From Mycolicibacterium gadium (GTDB lineage: Bacteria; Actinomycetota; Actinomycetes; Mycobacteriales; Mycobacteriaceae): 64,000 nt of DNA. Shown in pieces: positions 1-8,757 of the stretch. The stretch spans positions 2,666,001 through 2,730,000 of the forward strand of contig NZ_AP022608.1 in NCBI RefSeq assembly GCF_010728925.1, written 5' to 3'. Every line of letters begins with the position of its first letter. Position 1 is the first letter of the stretch. The position numbers and the translations under genes were made by a program. The notes beneath the pieces are model-generated. The model saw only the letters and a list, made by a program, of their open reading frames with translations. It was not told where the DNA came from and did no database searches.

Positions 1-1213
1 ACGCGGGCGGAGCAACGTAACCGGTATCGCCCAACGGTGTCCCGACCTCCGCGACCCTTGGCCCGATCTTGGCGGCGATGGGCGCAAGGGCGTCCAGATC
101 GAATCGGTACAGGCGACCGGCGTTGCCGCCGAGGATCTTTCGACAGGTGTCCTCGGACTGGTCGTGCAGCGCCCACTGGATCGCCAGTTTGGAATGCGGC
201 GTGAAGCCTTCCTCGTGCGGATAGTCGCTTCCCCACATCATGTGGTCGGCACCCATGTAGTCGATCATCGACTTCTCGTAGGGCGTGAGTTCGGACGCCA
301 GGTAGCAGTTGCGTTTCGCATACTCGCTCGGCACAAGGGTGAGCTCGTCGATCGACGACCCGCCGAACATGCCGTAGGTGCGATTGCCCGCCTCGGTTTT
401 CATGCTGGGCACCATGACGTCGAGCAAGGCCATCTGGTCTTGGAGCCACATCGTGCCCTGCTCGGTCGGCACGAAGCGCAGTGTCGGGTGACGTTCGAAC
501 ACCCCGGCCAGAATGAGGTGGTTGACCGTACGCTGCGCCCACAGCGCCATCTCGGTCACCAGCACGGCGTTGGACGCCGGTTGATCCATCGGCATCACCG
601 GACTGCCGGCGCCCGCGTGCTGAACCAGGGTCAGGTCGAGTTCCGTGCACAGCGCCCAGATCGGTTCGTAGCGCGTGTGAAACAGCGGCGCGACGTTCGG
701 ATCACCTGGCGAAACCGCGGGCAACAGTACCCCACCGAAACACTTCTGCTGCGCGCCCCAGCGAATCTCCTCCAGCGCGAGCTCGATGTCGTTGGGGAAG
801 ATCTGGATCAGCCCGCGACGCCTATCCGGTGCCAGCGCACAGAAGTCGATCTGCCATCGGTTGTGGGCCTGAACCCCCGCCCATCGGTGCTCGAACTCCT
901 CGCGGGTGCGCGGCAGGCTGATCGTGATGTTCGGCGAGGTCGGGAAGAAAGGCGGCACGGTGTTGGGCAACAGCACTTCGGCCGCCACCCCGTCGGCGTC
1001 CATCTCCGACATGCGCAGCTCGTGGTCCCAGTTGCGTTTGGCGGTCGCGATGATCAGGTCGTCGAATGGGCTGACATAGGTCTTCGCCCATGCGTCGAAG
1101 TCATCGTGGAGTCGCGCGGGCAGATACTTCTTGTAGTCGTAGAGATCCGCTCCGGCGTGCGTGTCCGTCGAGATGACGACATAGCGGTCGATCGTGTCCC
1201 AGGTGGCTGCCAT
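1..1213 (-). CDS. Amidohydrolase family protein (3' end outside window)
   Basis: This gene enters from the left edge and starts at ATG 1213; about 404 codons are visible and the stop lies outside. The product reads as a TIM-barrel metal-dependent hydrolase of the amidohydrolase_2 type. An STDTHAG stretch near residues 15-21 provides the N-terminal Asp/His metal-ligand region. A conserved His sits in LVQHAGAG, and the C-terminal part contains the typical MMWGSDYPHEEG segment with Asp and His. Mycobacteria carry many such paralogues, often linked to aromatic or steroid breakdown, so the substrate cannot be assigned. It is probably co-transcribed with the PPOX-like gene upstream (78-nt gap). Confidence 0.85.
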   Translation of the reverse strand, partial: MAATWDTIDRYVVISTDTHAGADLYDYKKYLPARLHDDFDAWAKTYVSPFDDLIIATAKRNWDHELRMSEMDADGVAAEVLLPNTVPPFFPTSPNITISLPRTREEFEHRWAGVQAHNRWQIDFCALAPDRRRGLIQIFPNDIELALEEIRWGAQQKCFGGVLLPAVSPGDPNVAPLFHTRYEPIWALCTELDLTLVQHAGAGSPVMPMDQPASNAVLVTEMALWAQRTVNHLILAGVFERHPTLRFVPTEQGTMWLQDQMALLDVMVPSMKTEAGNRTYGMFGGSSIDELTLVPSEYAKRNCYLASELTPYEKSMIDYMGADHMMWGSDYPHEEGFTPHSKLAIQWALHDQSEDTCRKILGGNAGRLYRFDLDALAPIAAKIGPRVAEVGTPLGDTGYVAPPA

Positions 1214-1291
1214 TGCCCCATCTTTCAGGACAACAGCCAGTCGTCGGGTGAGAATGTCTCGCTCCAGACCCGCGAGATCTGCTGCGCGCGC

Positions 1292-2140
1292 TCACCAGCG
1301 AGCACCCCACACCACCGACTCGACCGTCAGGCTGACGCGACGTCCCGTCCCACCGTCGATGTCGCTTGGCGTCACCCATTCGACGGTGGCGGTGCCCGAG
1401 ATGTGCAGCGTCGTGCCCGTGTCGAAGTCGATGAACAGCAGCGCGGCACTGGGATCCACCGCGAGATTGCCGAAGCTGTTGAACATGTTGTTGCCCGGAT
1501 AGTCCGGCCACCATAGGCGGTTGCCCTCGACACGGACGAATCCGGGTGGGCCGCCCCGATGGGAAGCGTCCGCTCCACGACACGGATGGATGGTGCCGAG
1601 GAAGAAGGTGTCGGCGCCGGCGATGAGCTGTGCGTGATCAGCGCTGAGCGCAGGGAGGTGTTCGATAGCCGGCGCCGCAGTGTCGGAACGTTCGAGATGG
1701 CGTGGATGAATGTACTTGGGGCAGTTGCCGTATGCCTGTTCGACCGCGAGCAGTAGACCGGCGTCGCCGACCTGGGCCAGGGTGCCGTTGACCCGGACCC
1801 TGCGACGGGTGGCGAACTCGATGGCGAGCAATCCGACCGGCTGCTCCGCGGCGAGGTCGTGCAACGGGTCACCGGGCGAGGGCAGGGCGTGGACCTTCAG
1901 CTCGCGGTCGCCTGCCTGCAGGAACCCGGGCGAGGAGAGCAGCGGCGACGTCCACAACCGGCCGTCGGCGTCACGGGCCGTCAGCACGGCGAAGTCGCGG
2001 GCCGCCAGAAAGGCACCCATGCCGCCGTTCAGATCAGGGGTGGCGAGCATCGCCTCCCCGAGGCGCGCCGCCTGCGCGCGGACGCCCGCGCGGTCCTGAA
2101 CCGCGAGTTCTCCGTCGTGAAACCCCGTCTGCGCAGTCAT
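1292..2140 (-). CDS. Pyridoxamine 5'-phosphate oxidase-family flavoprotein
   Basis: The 282-residue product looks like a member of the large PPOX-like FMN-binding group (COG3576 style). Residues 45-75 (ARDFAVLTARDADGRLW) resemble the first beta strands of the split barrel. A second half near residues 200-280 (PGFVRVEGNRLWW, then a DFDTGTTLHISGTA segment) resembles the repeated barrel common in this group. The PdxH active-site pattern is not obvious, so I do not call it the pyridoxal phosphate enzyme. It starts at ATG 2140, shortly after the mfpA stop, and precedes the amidohydrolase gene on the same strand. The substrate is unknown. Confidence 0.75.
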   Translation of the reverse strand: MTAQTGFHDGELAVQDRAGVRAQAARLGEAMLATPDLNGGMGAFLAARDFAVLTARDADGRLWTSPLLSSPGFLQAGDRELKVHALPSPGDPLHDLAAEQPVGLLAIEFATRRRVRVNGTLAQVGDAGLLLAVEQAYGNCPKYIHPRHLERSDTAAPAIEHLPALSADHAQLIAGADTFFLGTIHPCRGADASHRGGPPGFVRVEGNRLWWPDYPGNNMFNSFGNLAVDPSAALLFIDFDTGTTLHISGTATVEWVTPSDIDGGTGRRVSLTVESVVWGARW

Positions 2141-2167
2141 GATGCTCTCAACCAGACGGTACAGCGG

Positions 2168-2731
2168 TTATTCCCCATGGATGTTCAGACCGTGAGCCGC
2201 GGCGTAGGCCAGCGCCTGGTCGACGTCGATCTTCGCGCCGCGCAGGGCCGCAGTGGTCCAGAACGTCGCGTCGGTGCGCGCTCCCCGAAGATCGGATTCC
2301 TCGAGGCGGGTTTTCTGCACGCGAGCGCCGCGAAGGTCAGCGCCGCGTAACACCGCTTTGCGCAGGTCGGTGTCAACGAGGCTGGCTTCCCGCAGCCGAC
2401 ATCCGGACAGGTCGACATTCTTCAGATCACAACCGCCGAGGACCGCGAGCGTGAGGTCGACCTCGACCAGCTCAAGCGGGCGCATCTGACATTCGGTGAA
2501 CACCGATCCCAGCATGCTGCAGTGCCGAAATATGCTGTGGTGCAGCCTGGCCCGCTCGAATCGGCAGTTCCGGAACGCCGAGCCGACGTGCTCGGACTCG
2601 GCCAGATCGACACCGCGGAAGTCGCATTCGTCGAAAACCGCACGTTCGGTGCGCAGTCGGCTGAGATCCTCGTCGCGAAAGTCGTACGCGACGAACTCCC
2701 TTTCGACCCAGACCTCTTCGTCCTCGTCCAC
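2168..2731 (-). CDS. mfpA: Pentapeptide-repeat protein MfpA (gyrase-interacting)
   Basis: The 187-residue protein is built almost entirely of A(D/N)LXX-like pentapeptides, for example CDFRGVDLAESEH and TDLRKAVLRGADLRGAR, which fold into a right-handed beta-helix resembling DNA. In mycobacteria MfpA binds DNA gyrase and lowers fluoroquinolone susceptibility. The sequence closely resembles M. tuberculosis MfpA as I remember it, including the DFRDEDLSRL N-terminal stretch and the VDQA.A.AAAHGL C-terminus. The start is GTG 2731. It is the last gene of a five-gene conservon and lies 4 nt after the GTPase gene mfpB, whose GTP state is reported to affect MfpA in M. smegmatis. Confidence 0.93.
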   Translation of the reverse strand: MDEDEEVWVEREFVAYDFRDEDLSRLRTERAVFDECDFRGVDLAESEHVGSAFRNCRFERARLHHSIFRHCSMLGSVFTECQMRPLELVEVDLTLAVLGGCDLKNVDLSGCRLREASLVDTDLRKAVLRGADLRGARVQKTRLEESDLRGARTDATFWTTAALRGAKIDVDQALAYAAAHGLNIHGE

Positions 2732-2735
2732 CGAG

Positions 2736-3347
2736 TCAGCCGGGCAGCGAGGACAGGGCGTCGAGCGCGTATTCGGTGACCGCGATCAACGCCTCCCGGC
2801 ACGAGTGTCGGTCTCTGGCGTCGACCGTGACCACCGGGATGTGGTCGGAGAGCGCCAGCGCTTTGCGCAGCGCCTGAGTGGAATATCTTGGTGCACCATC
2901 GAACTCGTTGATCGCGATCAGGAACGGCAAGCGGCGGGCTTCGAAGAAGTCGACCGCAGCGAAGCTGTCCTGCAGGCGGCGGACATCGACCAGGATCACC
3001 GCGCCGATAGCGCCGCGGATGAGGTCGTCCCACATGAACCAGAACCGGCGCTGACCGGGTGTGCCGAACAGGTACAGCACGAGGTCTTCGCCGAGGGTGA
3101 TCCGGCCGAAGTCCATCGCCACAGTCGTGGTGGTCTTGGACGGGGTCGCGTCCAGGCCGTCGACCCCTTCGGACGCATTGGTCACCAACGCCTCGGTCCG
3201 CAGCGGCATGATCTCGGAGACTGCGCCGACGAACGTCGTCTTGCCCGCGCCGAAGCCGCCGGAGATGACGATCTTCGTCGAAGCGGCGGCCCGCCTCGTC
3301 GCCGGGTCCGTCGAGGCATGCCGCCTCTCAGAGTGCCCTGAGGCCAC
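2736..3347 (-). CDS. mfpB: Conservon small GTPase MfpB
   Basis: This 203-residue ATP/GTP-binding protein is of the CvnD/MglA-like class. The P-loop GGFGAGKTT lies at residues 30-38, a switch II-like GTPGQ near residue 97, and INEFDG near residue 145 corresponds to the NKxD base-recognition motif with N-E-F-D in place of N-K-x-D. It starts at GTG 3347 and overlaps the DUF742 gene by 20 nt, indicating translational coupling. By context it acts with the Roadblock and DUF742 proteins and the membrane kinase as a GTPase switch, with MfpA as the probable output. Confidence 0.9.
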   Translation of the reverse strand: MASGHSERRHASTDPATRRAAASTKIVISGGFGAGKTTFVGAVSEIMPLRTEALVTNASEGVDGLDATPSKTTTTVAMDFGRITLGEDLVLYLFGTPGQRRFWFMWDDLIRGAIGAVILVDVRRLQDSFAAVDFFEARRLPFLIAINEFDGAPRYSTQALRKALALSDHIPVVTVDARDRHSCREALIAVTEYALDALSSLPG

Positions 3348-3699
3348 GCAGCGTCCTTCCTATGAGATCTCGTCGTTCGTCATCGGTCTCCGAATCGCCG
3401 AGCGTGGTGTGTACCTGCAGATATCCCTGTGTGACGAGGTCATCGATCAGCACCCGTGCGACCCCGAGCGGTAGGGCCAGGCCCGCGGCGATCTCGGCGA
3501 CCGATGGGACCTCGACGCTCATCGTGAGTATTCGGCCCCGCACATCGTTTCCCGGCCAGCGCGGCGGCTTGGTCGTCGTGAGCTTTCCGATGGGTGCTTC
3601 CAACGGCAGATTCAACCGGGCCTCGGTGCGCCCGGCCGTCAGCGTGTAGGGCCGGACCAGACTCGGCTCGTCGTCGACCTCCCGCTCCCAGTTGTCCAT
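3328..3699 (-). CDS. DUF742 conservon protein
   Basis: The 123-residue protein has the DUF742 signature: an N-terminal LVRPYTLTAGRTE segment and a winged-helix-like C-terminal half (VAEIAAGLALPLGVARVLIDDLVTQGYL). It is the third component of a CvnABCD-type conservon and the orthologue of M. tuberculosis Rv3363c by position. It starts at ATG 3699, 7 nt downstream of the Roadblock gene, and runs into mfpB. Its biochemical role is not established; it may connect the kinase and Roadblock protein to the GTPase. Confidence 0.88.
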   Translation of the reverse strand: MDNWEREVDDEPSLVRPYTLTAGRTEARLNLPLEAPIGKLTTTKPPRWPGNDVRGRILTMSVEVPSVAEIAAGLALPLGVARVLIDDLVTQGYLQVHTTLGDSETDDERRDLIGRTLRGLRAL

Positions 3700-3706
3700 C
3701 GGCCGT

Positions 3707-4135
3707 TCACATGTGCTGAGGTGCGCGCCGCCGCGATGACTGCACCACGGCGCCCACCCGTTCCACCAGAATCGCCATCTCGTAACCGATTTGGCCGATA
3801 TCGCAGTTGCGCGATGCGAGCGTCGCCAGGTTCGAACCGTCGCCGACGCGCATCAACAGCAGATAACCGTTCTCCATCTCGACGATCGACTGCATGACGT
3901 AGCCGCCGTCGAACAGCTGCGCGGCACCCGTCGACAGACTGGCCAACCCGGAGGCGACCGCGGCCAACTGGTCGGCACGTTCGACCGGGATGTGCTCACT
4001 GGAGGCCATCAAGAGTCCGTCCGCGGACACCAGGACCGCATGGGTCACCCCGGAGACATCGTGCGCGAACTTCGAAACCAGCCAGTCGAGCGAATCGCGC
4101 TGCGTCGATCGTGGCGGGTAGGTCGGGGAGTTCAC
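3707..4135 (-). CDS. Roadblock/LC7 domain protein
   Basis: The 142-residue product is a Roadblock/LC7 fold protein: [31 protein letters not shown] at the N-terminus is the typical first helix and strand. Such proteins are GTPase partners or GAP-like scaffolds. It is the Rv3364c counterpart. The start is GTG 4135, overlapping the kinase stop by 4 nt (GTGA). In the conservon it probably modulates the downstream GTPase MfpB. Confidence 0.9.
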   Translation of the reverse strand: MNSPTYPPRSTQRDSLDWLVSKFAHDVSGVTHAVLVSADGLLMASSEHIPVERADQLAAVASGLASLSTGAAQLFDGGYVMQSIVEMENGYLLLMRVGDGSNLATLASRNCDIGQIGYEMAILVERVGAVVQSSRRRAPQHM

Positions 4136-6966
4136 TGGCTATCTGTTCCTCTGGTCTCTCGCGCGTGCGAGCGGCCCGCGTGCACACCGCCGAAATGGCT
4201 GCTGATACTCGCACGGACAGCATCGGGATCGCGCTGCGGTACATCACCGTTTGCGAATGATGCGTCCGGCCCCGGGGAGCCGAACTCAGCCGCCGATGCT
4301 ACCTCGTCGTCGACCTCGGTGTTCCTGTCAGCGCCGCCGTTTCGGTGGTATTCGACGTCGCTAGCTGCGGATTCAGCCGCGCCGGGTACCAGCCGGGCGC
4401 CGGGCTCACGCACCGGCAGCCCCTCCTCGGTGTGCTGCTCGACCGGAGCCTCGTCGGCGGCTTCGGCGGCCGACCAGCCGCTGTCCCACACCGATTCCCA
4501 ATTCAGATCGGCGCTGTTGGCCAGCTCCGTCGGATCGACCAGCCATTCGGAGAGCATCCGCTGATAGATCGCATCGTCCGAGCCCGAGGTGGCTGACGGC
4601 TCCGCGGGCTGCGGCGCGGGCCGAGGCGGTTCGGGCTGCGGTGCCGGGCGAACCGGTTCCGCGGCCGGGGCGACCACACTGTCGCTCGCCGCCTGCTGCC
4701 GTGCGGCGAAGAAGCCCGACGTGTCAGTCGGGCGCTCGGCGGGCGCAGGAGGTGCACCCCACTCGCCGGTCTGGGCGGGCATCGAGTCCTCGGGCCACTC
4801 GTCTTCCGGCCACTCGTCGTCTGCCCATTCGTCCTGCTGCGTGGGCGGTGCGAGCGACGCCGGGACGTCGGAGATCCCACTGGCGCCGGGATCGCGTTGC
4901 GGCAACAACGCGACCGGTACCTCGGAATGGCCGTTGCGGTATTGCGGCTCGTCTTCGTAGTCACCCCAGCCGTCCGAATGGTCGTCGTCGAGTGCCAACG
5001 CGGTCGCGATGCCCGCGTGCGCATCGGCCGCGTACTCGGGCTCGCCGTATTGATGCGGCGCATCCGCACCGCCGAGCAGTTCGGGAGGGACGTAGACCCC
5101 TGCGGTCGTGCCCGAATTCGGCTCGCCCGCAATGGTGCTGCGCAACCTGACCACCAGACCGTGCTGCGCCGCCAGCCGTCCGACCACGAACAGGCCCATG
5201 TGCCGCGCGGTGTACGGGGTGACCTCACCGCCGGACTGCAGACGCGTATTGGCCACCCGCAGGTCCGAATCGGTCATGCCGAGACCGATGTCGCTGACCT
5301 CGATGACGAGGCCACCCTGGCCGGTGTGCACCGCGGACACCCGCACCTGTGAAATCGGCGGCGAGTAGCGAAGTGCGTTGTCGAGCAGCTCGGCCACGAG
5401 GTGCACGAGGTCGCCCGCCACCGAGCCGGCGACCTCGCTGTCGGGCACCGTCGCGGTCACCACGCGGGTGTAGTCCTCGACCTCGGAGGCCGCGGCGTTG
5501 ATGACGGCCGAGACCGGCACCGGCTCCGCCTGCTCACGCTGGACCTTGGCGCCGGCGAGCACCAGTAGGTTGGCGCCGTTGCGGCGCATCCGGGCCGCGA
5601 GGTGATCGAGACGGAACAGGCTCTCCAGCCGCTCGGGATCCTCTTCGTTGCGCTCGAGCCGGTCGATGAGCGACAGCTGCTGATCGACCAGTGAGCGACT
5701 GCGCCGCGACAGGGTCTCGAACATGTCGCCGACCTGCAGCTGCAGCCGCGACTGCTCGCCGGCCAACAGCACCGCCTGCTCGTGCAGTTCGTCGACGGCG
5801 TGCGCGACCTGGCCCACCTCCTCGGAGGTGTACACCGGGATCGGGTCGATCGGTCCCGGATCGCCGCCGGCACGCACGTATTCGATTTCGCGGGCCAGGT
5901 CGTCGTGGGCCACCCGCAGGGCGCTGTCGCGCAGTCGGCGCAGGGGTCGCACCAGCGACAGCGCCACCGCGATGACCACGATCAGGGCCAGCAGCATCGC
6001 TCCCCCGACGATGGCCGCATCCCGGATGGTCGCCGTACGCTGCGCGGCCGCTCGCTCGTCCACCGTCGACGTCACCGAATCGGTGGCGTCGGTGATGATC
6101 TGGCCCGCGATCTGATCGGTGACCGCTTCGGAGGCGCGCAGGTCCGGGTTGTTGACCAGAACCGCAGCCGGATCCGACATGATCGCCAACCGCTTGACCA
6201 TCTCGCCCTGCAACTGCTGAGCCTCCGCCGAGCCGACGCCGAGCACCTGGCTCATGCCGAACAGCGTCGAGGGCTCCGTGCCGGCCAACGCGATCATCCT
6301 GGTGCGCAGCTCGGGTTCTGGCAGTTCGCCGCCGAGGTTCACCAGCAGCTGCTGCATCATCATCTGACCGCGGGCACCGACCGCGCGGGACAACCCGAGC
6401 GTCTCGGCCGTGATGCGTTCGTCGTCGACGCGGACGGACCCGTTGATGGCGTCCTCTGCGGTGAGCAGGATCGGCGCATAGGTAGTGACCCGCTCGAACA
6501 GGTTGATGTTGTTGGCCGTGACCCTGTCCATCAGCGCCTGGCCGCCGTCGATCATGCTCGTGACGCCCTTGCGAACGTCGTCGGCGATGTCGGCGTCGGA
6601 TAGCCGGCGTTGCAATTCCTGCCTGCTGGAATCGAACTCGGTGAGGGCGGACTGGGGATCACCACCGGTGGAACTCGCCAACATTGCGCGGTCGAGCGCC
6701 GCCATGTAGTCCACGATCGCAGGCACCATTTCGGTGCGGTCGGCGGCACGACGCAAATCCGTTGCTTCGGTGACGCTGCTGTAGATGCGCAACCCGCCAA
6801 ATACACCTGCGAGAACCAGTGGCACCAATACGATCGCAAATACTTTCCAGCGGACCGGCCAATTGGAAACCGACCACCGGCTCGGCCTCGTGGGCGGCGG
6901 CGCGGCTTTGGCTTCGAAATTGGCAGGCGCGTCGCCCGACGGCTCCACCTGCGAAAAGGCGTTCAT
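4132..6966 (-). CDS. Membrane sensor histidine kinase-like ATPase with nitrate/nitrite-sensing-type domain
   Basis: First gene of the conservon and Rv3365c counterpart. With ATG 6966 it is 944 residues; ATG 6990 would add 8, and the frame stays open to 7338 without clear coding character. A transmembrane segment lies at about residues 42-60. It is followed by an extracytoplasmic all-helical domain like the nitrate/nitrite-sensing (NIT) family, a second membrane segment, a HAMP region ([17 protein letters not shown]) and a GHKL ATPase with [12 protein letters not shown] (N box), SDIGLGM (G1) and [16 protein letters not shown] (G2). The C-terminal third is disordered, acidic and Pro-rich. No phosphoacceptor H-box is obvious. 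A possible -10 (CATACT, 7074-7079 on the minus strand) lies in the divergent gap shared with the methyltransferase. Confidence 0.88.
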   Translation of the reverse strand: MNAFSQVEPSGDAPANFEAKAAPPPTRPSRWSVSNWPVRWKVFAIVLVPLVLAGVFGGLRIYSSVTEATDLRRAADRTEMVPAIVDYMAALDRAMLASSTGGDPQSALTEFDSSRQELQRRLSDADIADDVRKGVTSMIDGGQALMDRVTANNINLFERVTTYAPILLTAEDAINGSVRVDDERITAETLGLSRAVGARGQMMMQQLLVNLGGELPEPELRTRMIALAGTEPSTLFGMSQVLGVGSAEAQQLQGEMVKRLAIMSDPAAVLVNNPDLRASEAVTDQIAGQIITDATDSVTSTVDERAAAQRTATIRDAAIVGGAMLLALIVVIAVALSLVRPLRRLRDSALRVAHDDLAREIEYVRAGGDPGPIDPIPVYTSEEVGQVAHAVDELHEQAVLLAGEQSRLQLQVGDMFETLSRRSRSLVDQQLSLIDRLERNEEDPERLESLFRLDHLAARMRRNGANLLVLAGAKVQREQAEPVPVSAVINAAASEVEDYTRVVTATVPDSEVAGSVAGDLVHLVAELLDNALRYSPPISQVRVSAVHTGQGGLVIEVSDIGLGMTDSDLRVANTRLQSGGEVTPYTARHMGLFVVGRLAAQHGLVVRLRSTIAGEPNSGTTAGVYVPPELLGGADAPHQYGEPEYAADAHAGIATALALDDDHSDGWGDYEDEPQYRNGHSEVPVALLPQRDPGASGISDVPASLAPPTQQDEWADDEWPEDEWPEDSMPAQTGEWGAPPAPAERPTDTSGFFAARQQAASDSVVAPAAEPVRPAPQPEPPRPAPQPAEPSATSGSDDAIYQRMLSEWLVDPTELANSADLNWESVWDSGWSAAEAADEAPVEQHTEEGLPVREPGARLVPGAAESAASDVEYHRNGGADRNTEVDDEVASAAEFGSPGPDASFANGDVPQRDPDAVRASISSHFGGVHAGRSHARETRGTDSQ

Positions 6967-7210
6967 CGGCGTTCGCCCGCGTGTCGGCATTTCAGTTTTG
7001 GAGCGTGGTTCATATGCTTCCTGATAATTCGCCCGCATCCACGGGCTGGCGGTGTGCGCCTGGCAATTGGTCGAGTATGCCAGCCGTGCCGTGCTGATTC
7101 CACAATTCTTACTGAACAGACAGAGTTCATAACTGCACGTCCAAGTCGCTTTGTGATAACAGAGCAAACACGTTTTGGACTGTCGGCCCGCCCGACGCAA
7201 TGATCTATGA

Positions 7211-7675
7211 ATGTTCCGCGTGCTGTTCTTCTCGCCGCGCATCGCACCCAACACCGGCAATGCGATCCGAATGGTCGCGGCAACGGGCTGCGAATTGCAT
7301 CTCGTCGAGCCGCTCGGATTCGATTTGTCCGAACCCAAACTGCGGCGCGCCGGCTTGGACTATCACGACCTCGCGTCGGTGACCGTGCACCGCAACCTGG
7401 CCGCCGCGTGGGAACACATCGCCCCGCAACGCGTGTACGCGTTCACCGCACATGCCGGCGCACGATTTAACGACGTCAGTTATGAGCCGGGTGACGTTGT
7501 GATGTTCGGTCCCGAACCCACCGGCCTAGACGCGGCGACACTGGCCGACCCGCACATCACCGCGCAGTTGCGCATTCCGATGCTCGCGGGTCGGCGGTCG
7601 CTGAACCTCTCCAACGCCGCAGCGGTCGTCGTCTACGAAGCGTGGCGGCAGCAGGGATTCAGCGGCGCAGTCTGA
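7211..7675 (+). CDS. tRNA (cytidine(34)-2'-O)-methyltransferase, SPOUT/TrmL family (spoU)
   Basis: The 154-residue product is a compact SPOUT-class RNA 2'-O-methyltransferase. Three motifs are visible: IAPNTGNAIRM at the N-terminus (motif 1), MFGPEPTGL in the middle (motif 2) and LNLSNAAAVVVYEAWRQ at the C-terminus (motif 3, the SAM-binding knot). Size and motifs match TrmL, which methylates the wobble base of certain leucine tRNAs. The corresponding M. tuberculosis gene is annotated spoU (Rv3366). It is divergent from the conservon across a roughly 240-nt gap and convergent with the nitroreductase gene, 3 nt away. Confidence 0.88.
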   Translation: MFRVLFFSPRIAPNTGNAIRMVAATGCELHLVEPLGFDLSEPKLRRAGLDYHDLASVTVHRNLAAAWEHIAPQRVYAFTAHAGARFNDVSYEPGDVVMFGPEPTGLDAATLADPHITAQLRIPMLAGRRSLNLSNAAAVVVYEAWRQQGFSGAV

Positions 7676-7678
7676 GCG

Positions 7679-8317
7679 TCACCACGAATTCCAGTGGGTC
7701 ACCTGCTCAGCGGGCAGCCGTTTGGCGGGGCGGAAGTCGGTGCCCTTGGTGTACGCGATGGGGAACAGGCCACCCTGGCGATACTCGTCGAACGGAATCC
7801 CGAGGACCTCGGCGGCCAGCTTCTCCCCCTTGCCGACCAGATGCAGCGTCGTCCACGCCGAACGGAGCCCACGCGAGCGCAGGGCCAACATGTAGCTCCA
7901 GACGGCGGGTAGCAGCGAGCCCCAGAACCCGGCGCTGCCCGCAACCGCGTCGTCCGGGCTGCCGGCGAGGCAGGGAATCAGCATCACCGGCACCTCGTGA
8001 AAGTGCTCGGCGAGGTACTTCGCGGAATCCGTGACGCGCGGCCGCTGCTCGTCGCGCTCATCGCCGTAGGTGGGCTTGGGCATTTCGAGGTACCGCTCGG
8101 CGTTGTGGCGGTAGATGTCGGCGAGCGCCTTCTTCTTCTCGGGATCCTCGACGAAGACCCACTGCCAACCCTGCGCGTTGGATCCGGTCGGCGCCTGAAG
8201 CGATAGCTCCAGACATTCCATCAACACCTCGCGCGACACCGGCTTCTCGAGGTCCAGCCGCTTGCGCACCGAACGTGTGGTGGTCAGGACTTCATCGACA
8301 GACAAGTTCAGTGTCAC
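7679..8317 (-). CDS. Nitroreductase-family oxidoreductase
   Basis: The 212-residue FMN-dependent nitroreductase-like protein begins at GTG 8317. TTRSVRKRLDLEKPVSREVLMECLELSLQAPTGSNAQGWQWVFVED is the classic N-terminal FMN-binding and dimerisation region (RSVR, then APTGSN). The C-terminal GIPFDEYRQGGLFPIAYTKG is typical of this group. It matches Rv3368c by position. It likely reduces a quinone, nitro compound or another electron acceptor with NAD(P)H; the physiological substrate is unknown. The start lies only 23 nt from the divergent PPOX gene. Confidence 0.88.
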   Translation of the reverse strand: MTLNLSVDEVLTTTRSVRKRLDLEKPVSREVLMECLELSLQAPTGSNAQGWQWVFVEDPEKKKALADIYRHNAERYLEMPKPTYGDERDEQRPRVTDSAKYLAEHFHEVPVMLIPCLAGSPDDAVAGSAGFWGSLLPAVWSYMLALRSRGLRSAWTTLHLVGKGEKLAAEVLGIPFDEYRQGGLFPIAYTKGTDFRPAKRLPAEQVTHWNSW

Positions 8318-8340
8318 ATTTCGAGACTACATTCGGCGAT

Positions 8341-8757
8341 ATGGCAGTCGAATTCACGCACGAGGTCACCGACCGGCTTGCAGCCGATCATTCGGGATGG
8401 TTGACGACGGTGGCCAAATCCGGCCAGCCCGTGCCGCGGTTGGTCTGGTTCTACTTCGACGGCAAGGACGTCTTCGTCTATTCGGAACCCAACGCCGCGA
8501 AGGTCCGACACATCAGGAACCACCCTCGGGTGAGCCTGAATCTGGATTCCGATGGCGCCGGCTCCGGCGTCGTCGTGGTGGGTGGTGCGGCCACCGTGGA
8601 CGCCGAGAACGCAGATCCGTTGCAGGACGAGCGATATCGCGCCAAGTACGCCGAGCTGGCGGCCAGCCTTGGCTTCACCGAGGAATTCCTGTCGGCCTAC
8701 AACCTGCGATTGAAGATCAACGTCGACAAGGTGTGGACCACCCCGACCGAAGGCTAG
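8341..8757 (+). CDS. PPOX-class (F420-type) split-barrel oxidoreductase
   Basis: The 138-residue protein starts at ATG 8341 (MAVEFTHEV). An upstream in-frame ATG exists but would overlap the divergent nitroreductase gene. The pattern of early strand (GWLTTVAKSGQPVPRLVWFYFDGKDVFVYS), KVRHIRNHPRVSLNLD and a GGAATV strand is that of the TIGR03618-type split-barrel proteins, many of which use F420 in mycobacteria. It corresponds to Rv3369. It overlaps the convergent MFS gene by 4 nt at its 3' end. Cofactor and substrate are inferred from the family only. Confidence 0.85.
   Translation: MAVEFTHEVTDRLAADHSGWLTTVAKSGQPVPRLVWFYFDGKDVFVYSEPNAAKVRHIRNHPRVSLNLDSDGAGSGVVVVGGAATVDAENADPLQDERYRAKYAELAASLGFTEEFLSAYNLRLKINVDKVWTTPTEG

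Noticed and set aside
6967..7338. N-terminal extension of the conservon kinase to 7338.
   Set aside because: The 124 extra residues have no family similarity, contain many Cys/Arg/Ser typical of a non-coding frame, and would occupy the divergent promoter region.
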